Shown here: positions 43,099 through 52,392 of the stretch, piece by piece | Position numbering within the stretch: position 1 is the first letter of the stretch | How the letters are laid out: each line of letters begins with the position of its first letter | From: JAKACA01 sp963769255 | Lineage (GTDB): Bacteria; Actinomycetota; Acidimicrobiia; Acidimicrobiales; Bog-793 | Assembly: GCA_963769255.1 (NCBI GenBank) | Contig: CAVYKV010000002.1 | Location: forward strand, 310,001 to 374,000 | Direction: 5' to 3' | Length of the DNA stretch: 64,000 bases | Translations under genes and position numbers: made by a program | Notes under the pieces: model-generated | The model's database searches: none | What the model saw: the letters and a program-made list of their open reading frames with translations, nothing else | What the model was told of the DNA's origin: nothing

Positions 43099-44596
43099 AT
43101 GACCAAGTCTGGCAGGCACATCATGGAGATCCTGGAAGCTTTCGACCTCACCCACTGCGCCCACGCCGCAGCCAGAGCTGACCGGGGTCGACCCGAAGAC
43201 CGTGGCCCGCTACGTGGCCATCCGCGACGCCGGCGGGAACCCGTTCGAGCCGGCGCCCGCAGAAGATCATCGACCCGTACCTCGAGAAGATCGAGGAGCT
43301 GGTGGAGCGCTCGCACGGCAAGGTGCGGGCCGACGTGGTGCACGAGAACCACCTCGTGCCCATGGGCTTTGGCGGCGACGAGCGCACCACCCGCCGTGCG
43401 GTCGCCGCGGCCAAGGCGGCCTATGACCTCGGCCACCGCCGCACCTACCGGCCGTGGGTGCCCGAACCAGGGATGTGGGCACAGTACGACTGGGCCAAGG
43501 GCCCCGAGGTCTGCGGGCGGCCGACCTGCCTGTTCTGTGCCTGGGTGGCCTGGAGCCGGTTCCGGGTGGTGATCCCCACCTGGGACCGCACCCTTCCCAC
43601 GACATTGGCCTGCATCGACGCCATGCTGCGCCGTTCGGGGCGGCACCGACCTACCTGCTCACCGACAACGAGCGGGTCGTCACGACCGACCGGGTGGCCG
43701 GCATCGCCGTGCGCCATCCCGTCATGGTGGCGGCCGGCCGCCACTACGGGTTCGTGATCGAGACCTGCGTCCCCTACGACCCCGAGACCAAAGGTGGGTC
43801 GGAGTCGAGCGTCAAGATCGCCAAGGCGGACCTCGTGCCGACCGAAGCCAACCTGCTCGACGACTACGCCGGCTTCGGCGCTCTCGCGAGCGCCTGCGAC
43901 GGTTCTGCGAGGTGGTGAACGCCCGCCCGCACGCAGAGACGCGGCGCCCGCCTGAAGAGATGCTGGCCGACGAGCGGGCCCGCATGCACCCGCTCCCGAG
44001 CGAGGCCTTCACCGCCGCGCTCGGCGAGACCCGCATCGTGAGAGACGACCACACCATCCGATTCGGCGGCGTGCCCTACTCGCTGCCGAAGGCCTGGATC
44101 GGCCAGGAGGTGTGGTGCAGGGTGCAAGGTGAGGAGCTGGTCGTGGTCGGCCGGGGTTCGCTCCGGCCTCGAGGAGATCTTCCGCCACGAGCTGTCCACG
44201 CCGGGGAACCCCCGCATCCTCGACGAGCACTACCCCGAGTACCCGCCCGGCAACGGGCCGAAGATCCGCCCCCTTCGCCCGAAAGACGACGCCGAGCGGG
44301 CCTTCCTGGCTCTCGGCGACGGTGCCGAGCGCTGGCTGCGGGAGGCGTGCGGGACCGGGGTGGCCCGCATCCGCTCCAAGATGGCAAAGGCCGTCGAGCT
44401 GGCGGCCCTCGTGGGCACGACGCCGGTGGACCGGGCACTTGGCATGGCAGCTCTCGCCGGCCGCTTCGAGGACGGCGACCTCGCCTCTGTCGTGGACCAC
44501 CTGGGACGGCGTGATGCCGTCGAGGACCTCGTGTACGCCGACGAGGCGTACTCGGCCCAGCCCGGCACCTCCTCCTGGGAGGGCTTCGGGCGATGA
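43099..44596 (+). pseudogene. istA: istA transposase of element D, about five frameshifts
   Basis: Reading across frames gives one IstA: MTKSGRHIMEILEAFDLTHC, then GVDPKTVARYVAIRDAGGNP, KIIDPYLEKIEELVERSHGK, GMWAQYDWAKGPEVCG (first DDE Asp), APTYLLTDNERVVTT (second Asp), SESSVKIAKADLVPTEANLL (Glu), CEVVNARPHAETRR, and a C-terminal part to TGA 44596. Frame changes are needed near 43185, 43262, 43640, 43885 and 44155. The gene is long dead, in contrast to the intact istA of element C. Confidence 0.8.
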
Positions 44597-44772
44597 TGCA
44601 CCCACCGACCTACATCGAAGGGCCGCTTCAGCCACACGAGCTGGCGGAGCTGGCCGAGCTCATGGACGACCTCGACGCCTTCGTGACCACAGCCGAGCAC
44701 CTGCCCGAGGACCTGCGCATCCGCATCAGGTGGTGGGCGCTCCGGATCGAGAACGCCCGAGCTCGGCGATGA
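44593..44772 (+). CDS. 59-residue protein between istA and istB of element D
   Basis: The gene starts ATGATG at 44593, overlapping the istA stop, and ends TGA 44770-44772, overlapping the istB start: both junctions are ATGA couplings. The protein begins MMHPPTYIEGPLQPHELAEL, continues with an acidic helical part (ELMDDLDAFVTTAEHL) and ends basic (RIRIRWWALRIENARARR). Classical IS21 elements have only istA and istB. The coupling on both sides makes it a true gene of the element. No domain recognised. Confidence 0.65.
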   Translation: MMHPPTYIEGPLQPHELAELAELMDDLDAFVTTAEHLPEDLRIRIRWWALRIENARARR

Positions 44773-46328
44773 AGACCCCAGAGCCGCCCCCGCTCGGAGA
44801 CGAGCTCACCCAGCTGCTGAGGCGCATGCGCCTGCCCTACATGCGCGCGGCCGCCCCCGAGGTGATCGCCACGGCCAAGGCACAACGCTGGGACCCCGCC
44901 GAGGTGCTGCGGGTCCTGCTCGCCGAGGAGGTCGCCGGCCGCGACCGGGCCACCCGCACCCAGCGAAGGAGGGCGGCCGGGCTTCCCGCCGGCAAGACCT
45001 TCGACAGCTGGATCGAGGCCAAGTCCTCCATCCCCGTGCCCACCCAGAGCGCCCTTCGGACCCTCGAGTGGGTCGGCCGGGCAGAGAACCTGGCGATCTG
45101 CGGTCCGTCGGGCAGCGGCAAGTCGCACTTCTGCGAGGCGATCGCCCATGCCGTCATCGACGCCGGCATGCGGGTGAGCTGGTTCAGCCTCGAGACGCTC
45201 ACGGCCACCTTGGCCCGCGCCAAGATCGACGCCTCCATCAGCCGGGTCGTCGCCCGCATCTGCCGGGCCGAGCTGGTCGTGATCGACGACATCGGGATGC
45301 TGCCCGCAGGAGCCGATGCCGCCGAGGCCTTCTACCGGGTCGTCGACGCCGCCTACGAGCGGCGCAGCCTGGCCGTCACCTCGAACATCCACCCCTCCGG
45401 CTTTGACACGATCATGCCGAAGTCGATCGCCACCGCCGCGGTCGACCGCCTGTTGCACCACGCCCACCTCGTTGCCACCGAAGGTCCCTCGGTGCGCCTC
45501 GAAGAAGCTAGAATGTCAACCCCATTTGGCCCCACCGTGACCATCTCAGTTGGCCCCACCCACGAGCGCGAGGCGCCGCCGACGAGGAGGCAGGGCTGAG
45601 GAGGGCGGGTCCCCGACGTAGTGTGCCGGCGTGGCACCGCAGCCTGTCTTCCGGCTCCGCATCCAGCTCGAGGAGGTCCACCCGACGGTGTGGCGGCGCG
45701 TCCTCGTCCCCGGTGGCGTGAGGCTCGCCAAGCTGCACGAGATTTCCAGGCGGCACTCGGCTGGACCAACTCCCACCTGCACAGCTTCACGATCGGCGAG
45801 AGCCTCTACGGCATGCACGCCGAGGACTACCCAGAGGAGGAGCTCGACGAGAGCGAGCACACGGTGTTCGTCGCCCTTCGCGGCGGGGTGCGACGCTTTC
45901 GCTACGAGTACGACTTCGGCGATTCCTGGCAGCACGAGGTGACCGTCGAGGCAGTCACGTGGTCGCCCCTCGCCCTCAAGTACGGCGTTTGTGTCGACGG
46001 CGCCAACGCCTGCCCGCCCGAGGACGTCGGGGTGCTGGGGGGCTACGAGCAGTTCCTCGAGGCGCTCGCCGACCCGCTGCACGAGGAGCACGACAGCTAC
46101 CTCGTCTGGGTGGGCTACAAGTTCGACCCGGAGGCCTTCGACATCGGCGGCTGTCAACGCCGCCCAGCATGAGTAATCCGGAGGTTTCCGTACACCCGTT
46201 CCGGTCGAATCCGTACACCGATTCCGGAGTTTTCGTACACCCGGAGGCAGCGACCCTGGCGCAATGACGTGAGGTGAGAGTGGGGCACCGGCAATCCTCT
46301 TGATCTGTCCTGCCAGACGATCGAGGAG

Positions 46329-47909
46329 ATGCCGGTGCCCCGGCCCCACACTGCCATGCGAAAGATCAGAGAAGTGCTTCGACTGCGCTTCGGGGAGGAG
46401 CTCAGCCTCCGCCTCGTCAGCGCCTCGCTCAACATCCCGTTCACCACCGTCGGCGATCTCCTCCGCCGTGCCGAGGCAGCCGGGCTCAAGTGGCCGCTGC
46501 CGGTAGGCCTCGACGACGATGACCTCGAAGCCCTGCTCTACAAGAAGAACGAGCCGCCGGCAGGCCGGCCGCTGCCGGAGTTCAAGGAGGTGAAGAGAGA
46601 GCTTCACAAGCCTGGGGTGACCCTCATGCTGTTGTGGCTCGAGTACCGCGAGACCTATCCCGAGGGCTACTCCTACAGCCAGTTCTGCGAGCACTACAGG
46701 ACCTGGCGCAAGCACGTCGACGTCGTCATGCGCCAGGAGCACAAGGCGGGCGAGAAGCTCTTCGTCGACTTCCCGGGTGACAGGCTGCCGATCTACGACC
46801 CGGACACCGGCGAAGTCGACTTCGAGGCCGAGGTCTTCGTGGCGGTCCTCGGCGCTTCGAGCTTCGTGCACGCCGGGGCGATTGCCTCCCAGCAGCTCGA
46901 CGACTGGGTGATCGCCCACGTCCGCACCTTCGAGGCGATCGGCGGCTGCCCGGCGATCGTGGTGTGCGACAACCTCCGCTCGGGGGTGACCCGGCCGCAC
47001 CGCTACGAGCCGGACGTCAACGCCACCTACGAGGACATGGCCGCCCATTATGGGGTGGCCGTCATCCCGGCCAGGCCGTACCGGCCCCGTGACAAGGCAA
47101 AAGTCGAGGCCGGCGTGCTCCTGGTCGAGCGCTGGATCCTGGCCCGGCTGCGGAAACAGAAGTTCACGAGCCTGGCCGAGGCCAACATCGAGATTGCCCG
47201 CCTGGTCGCCTGGGTCAACGCCCGGCCGTTCAAGAAGATCGACGGCTCACGCCAGTCCCTGTTCGAGGAGATCGACCAGCCGGCGCTGCGCCCGCTGCCG
47301 CCGGAGCGCTACGAGACCGCCCACTTCAAGCCGGCCAAAGCCAACATCGACTACCACATCGAGCTCGACCGCCATTACTACAGCGTCCCGTACATCTATG
47401 CCGGCGAGGTGCTCGACACCAGGATGACGGCCAGCACGGTCGAGGTCTTCCGGCACGGAAGACGCGTGGCCTCGCACATCCGCAGCCGCAAGCCGGGCTA
47501 CAGCACCGATCCGGAGCACATGCCCGAGTCGCACAAGCGCCACGCCGAGTGGACGCCCTCGCGCATCGTCGCGTGGTGTGCCAAGACAGGCCCGTCAACC
47601 GCGGAGCTCGCCGGAGCGATCATGGCGGCCAGGGCTCATCCCGAGCAGGGCTTCCGCTCCTGTCTCGGCATCATCCGCCTCGGCGACCGCTACGGCGCCG
47701 AACGGGTCGAGAAGGCCTGCGCCCGGGCGCTCAGCGTGAGAGCGCACAGCTACAAGTCGGTCGAGTCGATCCTGAAGACCGGCCTCGACCAGAAACCGCT
47801 CCCGCAGCCATCTGCGGGTCGGGCCCATCCCGAGCACGCCAACGTCCGCGGGCCGGGCTACTACGACGGAAAGGAAGAAGGAGAAGATGCTCAACAACCA
47901 GACGATTGA
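46329..47909 (+). CDS. istA: IstA transposase of element C, intact
   Basis: The 526-residue protein has an N-terminal HTH (LRLVSASLNIPFTTVGDLLRR) and a DDE integrase core with Asp in KLFVDFPGDRLPIYD, Asp in AIVVCDNLRSGVT and Glu in KAKVEAGVLLVERW. A Mu/IstA C-terminal beta domain follows (YHIELDRHYYSVPY ... VEVFRHGRRVASH). It is a different IS21 branch from D and B. ATG 46329 or ATG 46356 could be used. Its end overlaps istB by 23 bases. Confidence 0.9.
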   Translation: MPVPRPHTAMRKIREVLRLRFGEELSLRLVSASLNIPFTTVGDLLRRAEAAGLKWPLPVGLDDDDLEALLYKKNEPPAGRPLPEFKEVKRELHKPGVTLMLLWLEYRETYPEGYSYSQFCEHYRTWRKHVDVVMRQEHKAGEKLFVDFPGDRLPIYDPDTGEVDFEAEVFVAVLGASSFVHAGAIASQQLDDWVIAHVRTFEAIGGCPAIVVCDNLRSGVTRPHRYEPDVNATYEDMAAHYGVAVIPARPYRPRDKAKVEAGVLLVERWILARLRKQKFTSLAEANIEIARLVAWVNARPFKKIDGSRQSLFEEIDQPALRPLPPERYETAHFKPAKANIDYHIELDRHYYSVPYIYAGEVLDTRMTASTVEVFRHGRRVASHIRSRKPGYSTDPEHMPESHKRHAEWTPSRIVAWCAKTGPSTAELAGAIMAARAHPEQGFRSCLGIIRLGDRYGAERVEKACARALSVRAHSYKSVESILKTGLDQKPLPQPSAGRAHPEHANVRGPGYYDGKEEGEDAQQPDD

Positions 47910-48654
47910 GGGCCTTCATGCCCTGAAGCTCCCGGCGATGGCCGCCGGGCTGATCGAGCAGAGGGAGATCCCCGACTACCAGGATCTAGCCTTCGAGGAA
48001 CGCCTCGGGCTGCTCGTCGACCGGGAGCTCAACGACAGGGACAGACGCCGCCTCGACAGGTACCTCAAGGCGGCCAAGCTGCGCACCAACGCCGTGGTCG
48101 AGGACGTCGACTTCCGGCGACGACGCGGGCTCGACCGCGCCCAGTTCCTCGGGCTGGCGGACGCCGGCTTCGTCGTCAACCATCATGACGTTCTCGTCGT
48201 CGGGCCGACCGGGCTCGGAAAGACGTACCTCGCCTGTGCACTGGCCAACGCGGCCATCCGCCGTGGCCACAACGCCCTCTACGTGCGGGCACCGCGGATG
48301 TTGGAGGACCTCGCCATCGCCAGGGTCGACGGCCGCCTGGGCCGGCTCATGGCCAGCTGGGCGCGCATCGACGTCCTCGTGATCGACGACTTCCTGCTGA
48401 GGCCGCTCACCTCGGACCAGGCAGCCGACATGCTGGAGGTGATCGAGGACCGCCACGGGCTCCGCTCGACGATATTCACGAGTCAACTGCCCGTCCCGAT
48501 ATGGCACGCCGCCCTCGGGGATCCGACCGTCGCCGACGCGATTCTCGACAGAATCCTCGAGAAGCTGCACCGTATCGAGCTCGAAGGCGGCTCCATGCGC
48601 CGGCCCGAGAGCGAGAGCCGGCGGCGGCAACCGGCCAAGGAAGCGTCGTCGTAG
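47887..48654 (+). CDS. istB: IstB ATPase of element C, intact
   Basis: The 255-residue IstB has the N-terminal helical IstB domain (IEGLHALKLPAMAAGLIEQ) and an AAA+ module with Walker A VGPTGLGKTYLACALANAA, Walker B DVLVIDDFLLRPL and the SQLPVPIWHAALGDPTVADA sensor region. IstB assembles on DNA and stimulates IstA. The start ATG follows AAGAAGGAGAAG within istA. Its TAG overlaps a GTG start (TAGTG) of the downstream cysteine-rich gene. Confidence 0.92.
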   Translation: MLNNQTIEGLHALKLPAMAAGLIEQREIPDYQDLAFEERLGLLVDRELNDRDRRRLDRYLKAAKLRTNAVVEDVDFRRRRGLDRAQFLGLADAGFVVNHHDVLVVGPTGLGKTYLACALANAAIRRGHNALYVRAPRMLEDLAIARVDGRLGRLMASWARIDVLVIDDFLLRPLTSDQAADMLEVIEDRHGLRSTIFTSQLPVPIWHAALGDPTVADAILDRILEKLHRIELEGGSMRRPESESRRRQPAKEASS

Positions 48655-48994
48655 TGGCCGGCCGCCAAAGCCAGCTCCCACAAGGCCAAACCGAGCTGCC
48701 GGCGCCAGAACCATTGCGTTACGCTTTCGAGGAGGGGTCGGCGGGAGCTTCCACTGCCCGAGCTGCGACCGGGACATCGTGACCGCCATCGCCGGCGTGT
48801 TCGCCTGCCCGAAGGTCGGGTCGCCTCAGCGGTTCTGCTCGGCGTCTTGCCGCCAGGCGGCCTATCGTCGCCAGAAGGCCGGCGTCGCCGAGTCCACCCC
48901 GGGCCAGTTCAAAGGCGGCCGGAGTCGTCGTCTCAAGAACGCCGGAGAGAAGACGCCCGCCCAGCAGTCACACAAGGGCTCGGTCGTTCAGTAA
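48654..48994 (+). pseudogene. Cysteine-rich zinc-ribbon-like gene downstream of istB in element C (one frameshift)
   Basis: GTG 48654 overlaps the istB stop. The frame reads AGRQSQLPQGQTELPAPEPL, then RYAFEEGSAG; after a missing base near 48752 the next frame continues SFHCPSCDRDIV, then PQRFCSASCRQAAYRRQKAG, and ends at 48994. Two Cys pairs (CPSC and CSASC) suggest a zinc ribbon of the type that precedes an Arg-rich tail. The same FCSxxCRxAAxRRR pattern is found in the corresponding gene of element D. Confidence 0.6.
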
Positions 48995-49167
48995 GTTCGC
49001 ATCGTCTGCCAGCCGTCGCCCAACGCCACAGAAGGAGGTGACTTCGAGGGCTCAGCTCGACCCAACGTCGGCCGCCAGGCGGCCTCCGACCGGAGGTGTA
49101 CGAAAACTCCCGGACTGGGTGTACGAAAACGCCGGAATGCTCAGCCCTGTAGCGCGTGCGCTGATTG

Positions 49168-49939
49168 CTATGAGGGCTTCGGGCGACGCCGCGGGCGCTG
49201 AGGAGCCGGTAGCTGTCGGAGCCCGTCTCGAAGATGTGGGCCCCGAAGGTGAGGCGATCGACGATGGCGGCGACGAGCCGGGCATCGGTGACGACCTGGC
49301 CCCACTCCGAGAACGGCAAATTCGACGCGACGGCGATGGAGGACTTCTCCTCCCGCTCGGTGAGAATCTGGAAGAGGAGCTCGGCGCCGCGGGCGTCGAG
49401 CTTGACGTAACCGAGCTCATCGATAGCGCAAGAGCTCGAGGCGCCCGTAACGGGCGACGAGGCGTGAGAGACGCCGTTCGTCGGCTGCCTCGGCGAGCTC
49501 GTTGACGAGCTGGGCACAGGTGACGTAGCGCACGGAGCGCCCCTGTTCGCAGGCGGCGATGCCGAGGCCGATGAGGAGGTGGCACTTCCCGGTACCGGAG
49601 TCGCCGAGAAGGACGATGGGCTCTCCTTTGTCGAGATACGACAGGAGGAGAGCAGGGAGATGGCCTGGGCGTCGATCGATGCCGAGGCCGAGAGTCGAAA
49701 TCCAGAGGCGTCTTCTGACGTGGGAAGCGCGCCTCCTGGACGCGGCGCAGCCGCGGCGTTCCCCCCGGTCGTCGATCTCGGCCGAGAGCACCTCGGCGAG
49801 ATAGGCGAGGTGACTCGTACGCGCCCGCTGTGCGGCGGCGGCGAGGCTCTCTGCCTCGCTCGCGCACCGTTGGAAGGTGGAGCTCTCTCGTCGCTGCGCC
49901 GATGGCGGCGAGGGCCGCAGCCTCGGTCGTAGTCGTCAT
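49168..49939 (-). pseudogene. istB: istB of element B, frameshifted
   Basis: The gene starts MTTTTEAAALAAIGAATREL at 49939, overlapping the istA stop (ATGA). Fragments in several frames give KGEPIVLLGDSGTGKCHLLI (Walker A, with Cys where Ser/Thr is usual), CAIDELGYVKLDARG (Walker B) and SNLPFSEWGQVVTDARLVAA. Frameshifts occur near 49870, 49640 and 49430, and the last codons need another shift to end at about 49168. The gene is not functional. Confidence 0.75.
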
Positions 49940-51468
49940 TTCGCCTCCAAGGAGATCGTCGTAGCGCTTAAGGGTGGGTGCCGGGCGGTCGAAGCGGGCG
50001 AGCCTTCGGGCAGCTGCGGGCTCTCGGACGTCGTCTCGATGGCACGTCGTGCTTCGACGATGACGACTTCGGGAATCGAGCAGATGACCGAGAGGGCCTC
50101 GTCGATGCCGGCGACGACGGCCGCCCACGGCAGCACCCGATGGGCGAGGAGCACCTCGATGAGCGCCTTCGTGCCCTTCCTTGTCGCCGAGACGCCTGCG
50201 GGCGAGGTCGTAGAAGCGCTCGTGCGATCTCGAGAAGGCGACCCGACGCCCGGGCCTGGCCGAGGGCGGTCGAGCCGGCGAGGGCGCCTGGCTTCACCTG
50301 CAGCACCTCGAGGTAGTGGTCGAGCTCGAGGGACTCGACTCCCCTTGCCCACGGCGCGAGGATGACTGGCGACGAGGCGGGCCCTGTCTTTCACCTCGAC
50401 ACTCTCGGCGCCGAGGACGCACGGGCACCCTCGGCCGGCGAGGCGGACAGGGACCGAGTAGAAGCACTGGCGCACGCAGATCCTCGCCTTCTGGTCGACC
50501 CGCAGGTTGAGCTCGAGGCCGACGGCGAAGTCCTCGTTCGACCGCTCGTAGCATGCGGCCGCTCGAGGGCGAAGTGCTGCGGCCACGGTGAGCCTGCGCC
50601 CGTCGACGTGGCGAAGGTCGTCGAGCACGTCGCCCGTCTGCCACAAGCTCGTTCAGCTCGGCGAGGCTGGAGACCTTCGGCACCGGCACGAGGTGACGGC
50701 GGCGGAAGCGACCGACCTCGCCCTCGACGCCACCTTTCTCGTGGGCGCCCTCGACGCCGGGCAGGCAGAAGAAGGAGTCGAACATGTAGTGGGAGCGCAG
50801 CGCCGACGAAGCGGTCGGTCTCGAACGGTCGCGTCCCATGAGCACCTTGATGACCGCCGGCTTCAGGTTGTCGTAGCGGAGCGGCGGGCACGCACACCGA
50901 AATGGCCGAAGGCGCGCGACGTGGCCGTCGAGGAAGACCTCCTGGGCCTGGTTGGCATAGACGCGGTGGAAGGCCCGGCCGGAGGCGGAGAGTCGCATCA
51001 CGAAGATCCACAACTCGGTCATCACGCCTGCGAGAACGAAGGTGACCTGTCCGAAGTCGACCTCGGCCTCGTCGCCGAGGGGATGGATCTGGGGCACCAT
51101 CACCTCGGCGACCGGGAGGGCCGTTTGCCCTTGGCCTTCGCGACATAGCGCCGAACGGTGGACTCGGAGACCTCGGCGCCTTTCTCATCGACGAGCCGCT
51201 GCAAGACTCGTCGGGCGGTGTGGCGCTGCTTTCTCGGCACGTCCTTGTCGGCTTCGAGCCAGGCGTCGATGGTCACCATCCATGGCCCGAGGGACGGAGA
51301 CGGTCGTTCGCTCGCCTTGCGTGGCGGGGGAACAGCCGACGCCAGGGCCTCACGGACCGTTCGCCGGTGCACCTGGAATCTCCGTGCCAGTGCCCTGATC
51401 GAGAGCTCGTCACGATCGTGGGCTTTGCGGATCTGCTCGTAGAGCTCCACCCTCGTCCTCTTTGCCAT
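49936..51468 (-). pseudogene. istA: istA transposase of element B, many frameshifts
   Basis: Blocks in successive frames: MAKRTRVELYEQIRKAHDRD with HTH (SIRALARRFQVHRRTVREAL), then VPQIHPLGDEAEVDFGQVTF (first Asp), LRYDNLKPAVIKVLMGRDRS (second Asp), and EGAHEKGGVEGEVGRFRRRH (Glu). LELNLRVDQKARICVRQCFY and a C-terminal ALIEVLLAHRVLPWAAVVAG part follow. At least five frameshifts (near 51110, 50930, 50880, 50590 and 50380) break it. Order and spacing are normal for IS21. Confidence 0.75.
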
Positions 51469-51632
51469 GCCGAAAGGCTCGCCACCACCAACAGATCGTC
51501 GGTGGACCCCTCGGTGATCGGCTCAGAGGTGGGGCCAAATCAAGTGATCACGGTGGGGCCACTTCATGTGAGCACACCCAAAGAGGCACTCGCCGGCGCT
51601 GGTGTCGTCGCCCTCACACCCGGCGAGGCGCC

Positions 51633-51992
51633 ATGAGAACGCCAGGGCCGTGGCGTCACGACGGCGTCACGATGAGCTGCCCGGTCTGTCAGGCCTGCTT
51701 CAGCCCGGTCGGCCGGCAGAGCTACTGCTCGGACGCCTGCAGGGCCGCCGCCTGCCGGCGACGGCGTGCCGCCGGCCGGCCACCACTCATCATCCCGAAG
51801 TCACAGCCGAAGCGGCCGATCACCGTCTATGAGTGCGACACCTGTGGGACGAGGGCCGTCGGCGAGCAGTACTGCTCCGAGTGCGCCACCTTCATGGCCC
51901 GCGTCGGCCTCGGTGGTTCGTGTCCTCACTGCGACGAGCCAGTCACCCTCGCCGAGCTGTTCTCAGACGACGTCGCCGCCGGCATCACCTGA
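51633..51992 (+). CDS. Cysteine-rich zinc-ribbon-like protein downstream of istB in element D
   Basis: The 119-residue protein has an ATG that overlaps the istB stop (ATGA). Motifs: SCPVCQACF, SYCSDACRAAACRRRRAAG, then YECDTCGTRAVGEQYCSECA and SCPHCDEPVTLAEL. This makes about six Cys pairs, probably three zinc-binding knuckles, with an Arg cluster after the first. It resembles the frameshifted gene in element C, so a family of IS21 accessory proteins is suggested. A role in DNA binding or transposition control is inferred. The frame is intact. Confidence 0.7.
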   Translation: MRTPGPWRHDGVTMSCPVCQACFSPVGRQSYCSDACRAAACRRRRAAGRPPLIIPKSQPKRPITVYECDTCGTRAVGEQYCSECATFMARVGLGGSCPHCDEPVTLAELFSDDVAAGIT

Positions 51993-52098
51993 CGCCTCGA
52001 ATGGAGAAGTGCTGTCCGCCCATGTGGAATTCTGCTGTCCGCCAACGGGGAGTTCTGCTGTCCGCCCACGAGGAATTCCTGCTGTCCCTTGACACGCT

Positions 52099-52392
52099 CA
52101 TGGACGCACACTGCCGGCTCGTTGCCCAGTGGCGCTCGCAGCGGCGACCTTCGTTTCGATCCGACTGACCTCGAGGAGCAGAGCCGGACACGTGGGAGAG
52201 AGTTGCCGGTAGATGGACGCAGCCTCCTGCCACGCTGTCGTCGATCGGCGCTTGTGGCCCTGTTTGGCCAGAAGGTCGTGCAAAACAGCTCAGAACTCAG
52301 CTGAATCGCACCACATTGTACCAGACTCTTGGCACTTGCCTGACACTATCCGGCAAGCGCTAGCCTGTGACCAGCACATTTAGCTCGACTCG
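52099..52392. other. Host remnant between element D and tRNA-Gly
   Basis: There is no complete gene. On the minus strand 52283-52098 a frame reads MHDLLAKQGHKRRSTTAWQE and continues AASIYRQL, somewhat like a helical repeat protein end. It stops at the target duplication of element D and is too short to assign. Confidence 0.3.

Larger units (their letters stand above)
46170..49143 (+). mobile_element. IS21-family element C (innermost, youngest)
   Basis: The ends are TGAGTAATCCGGAGGTTTCC at 46170 and, reversed, TGAGCATTCCGGCGTTTTCG ending 49143. Several inverted copies of a TCCGTACACCC/TTTTCGTACACC repeat lie near both ends. Flanking 8-mers GCCCAGCA (left) and GCCCTGTA (right) agree at six of eight positions and may be a diverged target duplication. 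It contains intact istA and istB plus a downstream cysteine-rich gene with one frameshift. It sits inside element B. Confidence 0.82.
45631..49152 (+). pseudogene. pRiA4b ORF-3-like (IS1096 TnpR-type) gene of element B, frameshifted and interrupted
   Basis: GTG 45631 opens APQPVFRLRIQLEEVHPTVW; after a one-base loss near 45753 another frame continues QAALGWTNSHLHSF, FRYEYDFGDSWQHEV, and YKFDPEAFDIG. A further shift gives AVNAA. Element C interrupts at 46162-46169. On its far side GCC CTG TAG (49144-49152) would supply the last Leu and the stop. The family includes plasmid pRiA4b ORF-3 and the accessory protein of IS1096; its function is unknown. It faces istB of the same element. Confidence 0.65.
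45514..51574 (-). mobile_element. IS21-family element B (middle of three nested elements)
   Basis: The left end TGTCAACCCCATTTGGCCCC and the right end, reversed, TGCTCACATGAAGTGGCCCC both begin with TG and reach GGCCCC at the same distance. Further GTGGGGCC-type repeats follow at both ends (45530-45560; 51528-51560). No target duplication is visible, but removing B restores the istB frame of element D. The genes istA and istB are on the minus strand, and a pRiA4b ORF-3-like gene on the plus strand fills the istB side. Element C is inserted at the end of that gene. Own length about 3.1 kb. Confidence 0.75.
44769..51636 (+). pseudogene. istB: istB of element D, interrupted by element B
   Basis: 44769-45513 encodes an AAA+ IstB with CGPSGSGKSHFCEAIAHA (Walker A), LVVIDDIGML (Walker B) and SNIHPSGFD, ending SVRLEEAR. 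The frame resumes after element B at 51575 with TPKEALAGAG and VVALTPGEAP, stop TGA 51634-51636. Joining 45513 to 51575 gives an uninterrupted 268-residue IstB, showing that B landed in an intact gene. In the present sequence the first part reads on into B and stops at 45599. Confidence 0.8.
42927..52093 (+). mobile_element. IS21-family element D (outermost of three nested elements)
   Basis: Both ends begin with TG and share imperfect inverted copies: TGACCACGGACAGC at 42927 and, reversed, TGTCAAGGGACAGC ending at 52093. Each end carries several copies of a GGCGGACAGCAGAA-type repeat (left to 43013, right from 52010), as IS21 ends do. Perfect 5-bp target duplications CGCTC lie at 42922-42926 and 52094-52098. 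Its own DNA is about 3.1 kb (42927-45513 plus 51575-52093) and encodes istA, a 59-residue protein, istB and a zinc-ribbon-like protein. Element B is inserted in its istB. Confidence 0.85.

Noticed and set aside
46162..49151. An exact 8-bp duplication for element C
   Set aside because: GCCCAGCA and GCCCTGTA differ at two positions; kept only as a possible diverged duplication.
45514..51574. Target duplication for element B
   Set aside because: Flanking bases (TAGAA on the left, CACCC on the right) do not match; shifting the ends did not give a convincing repeat.
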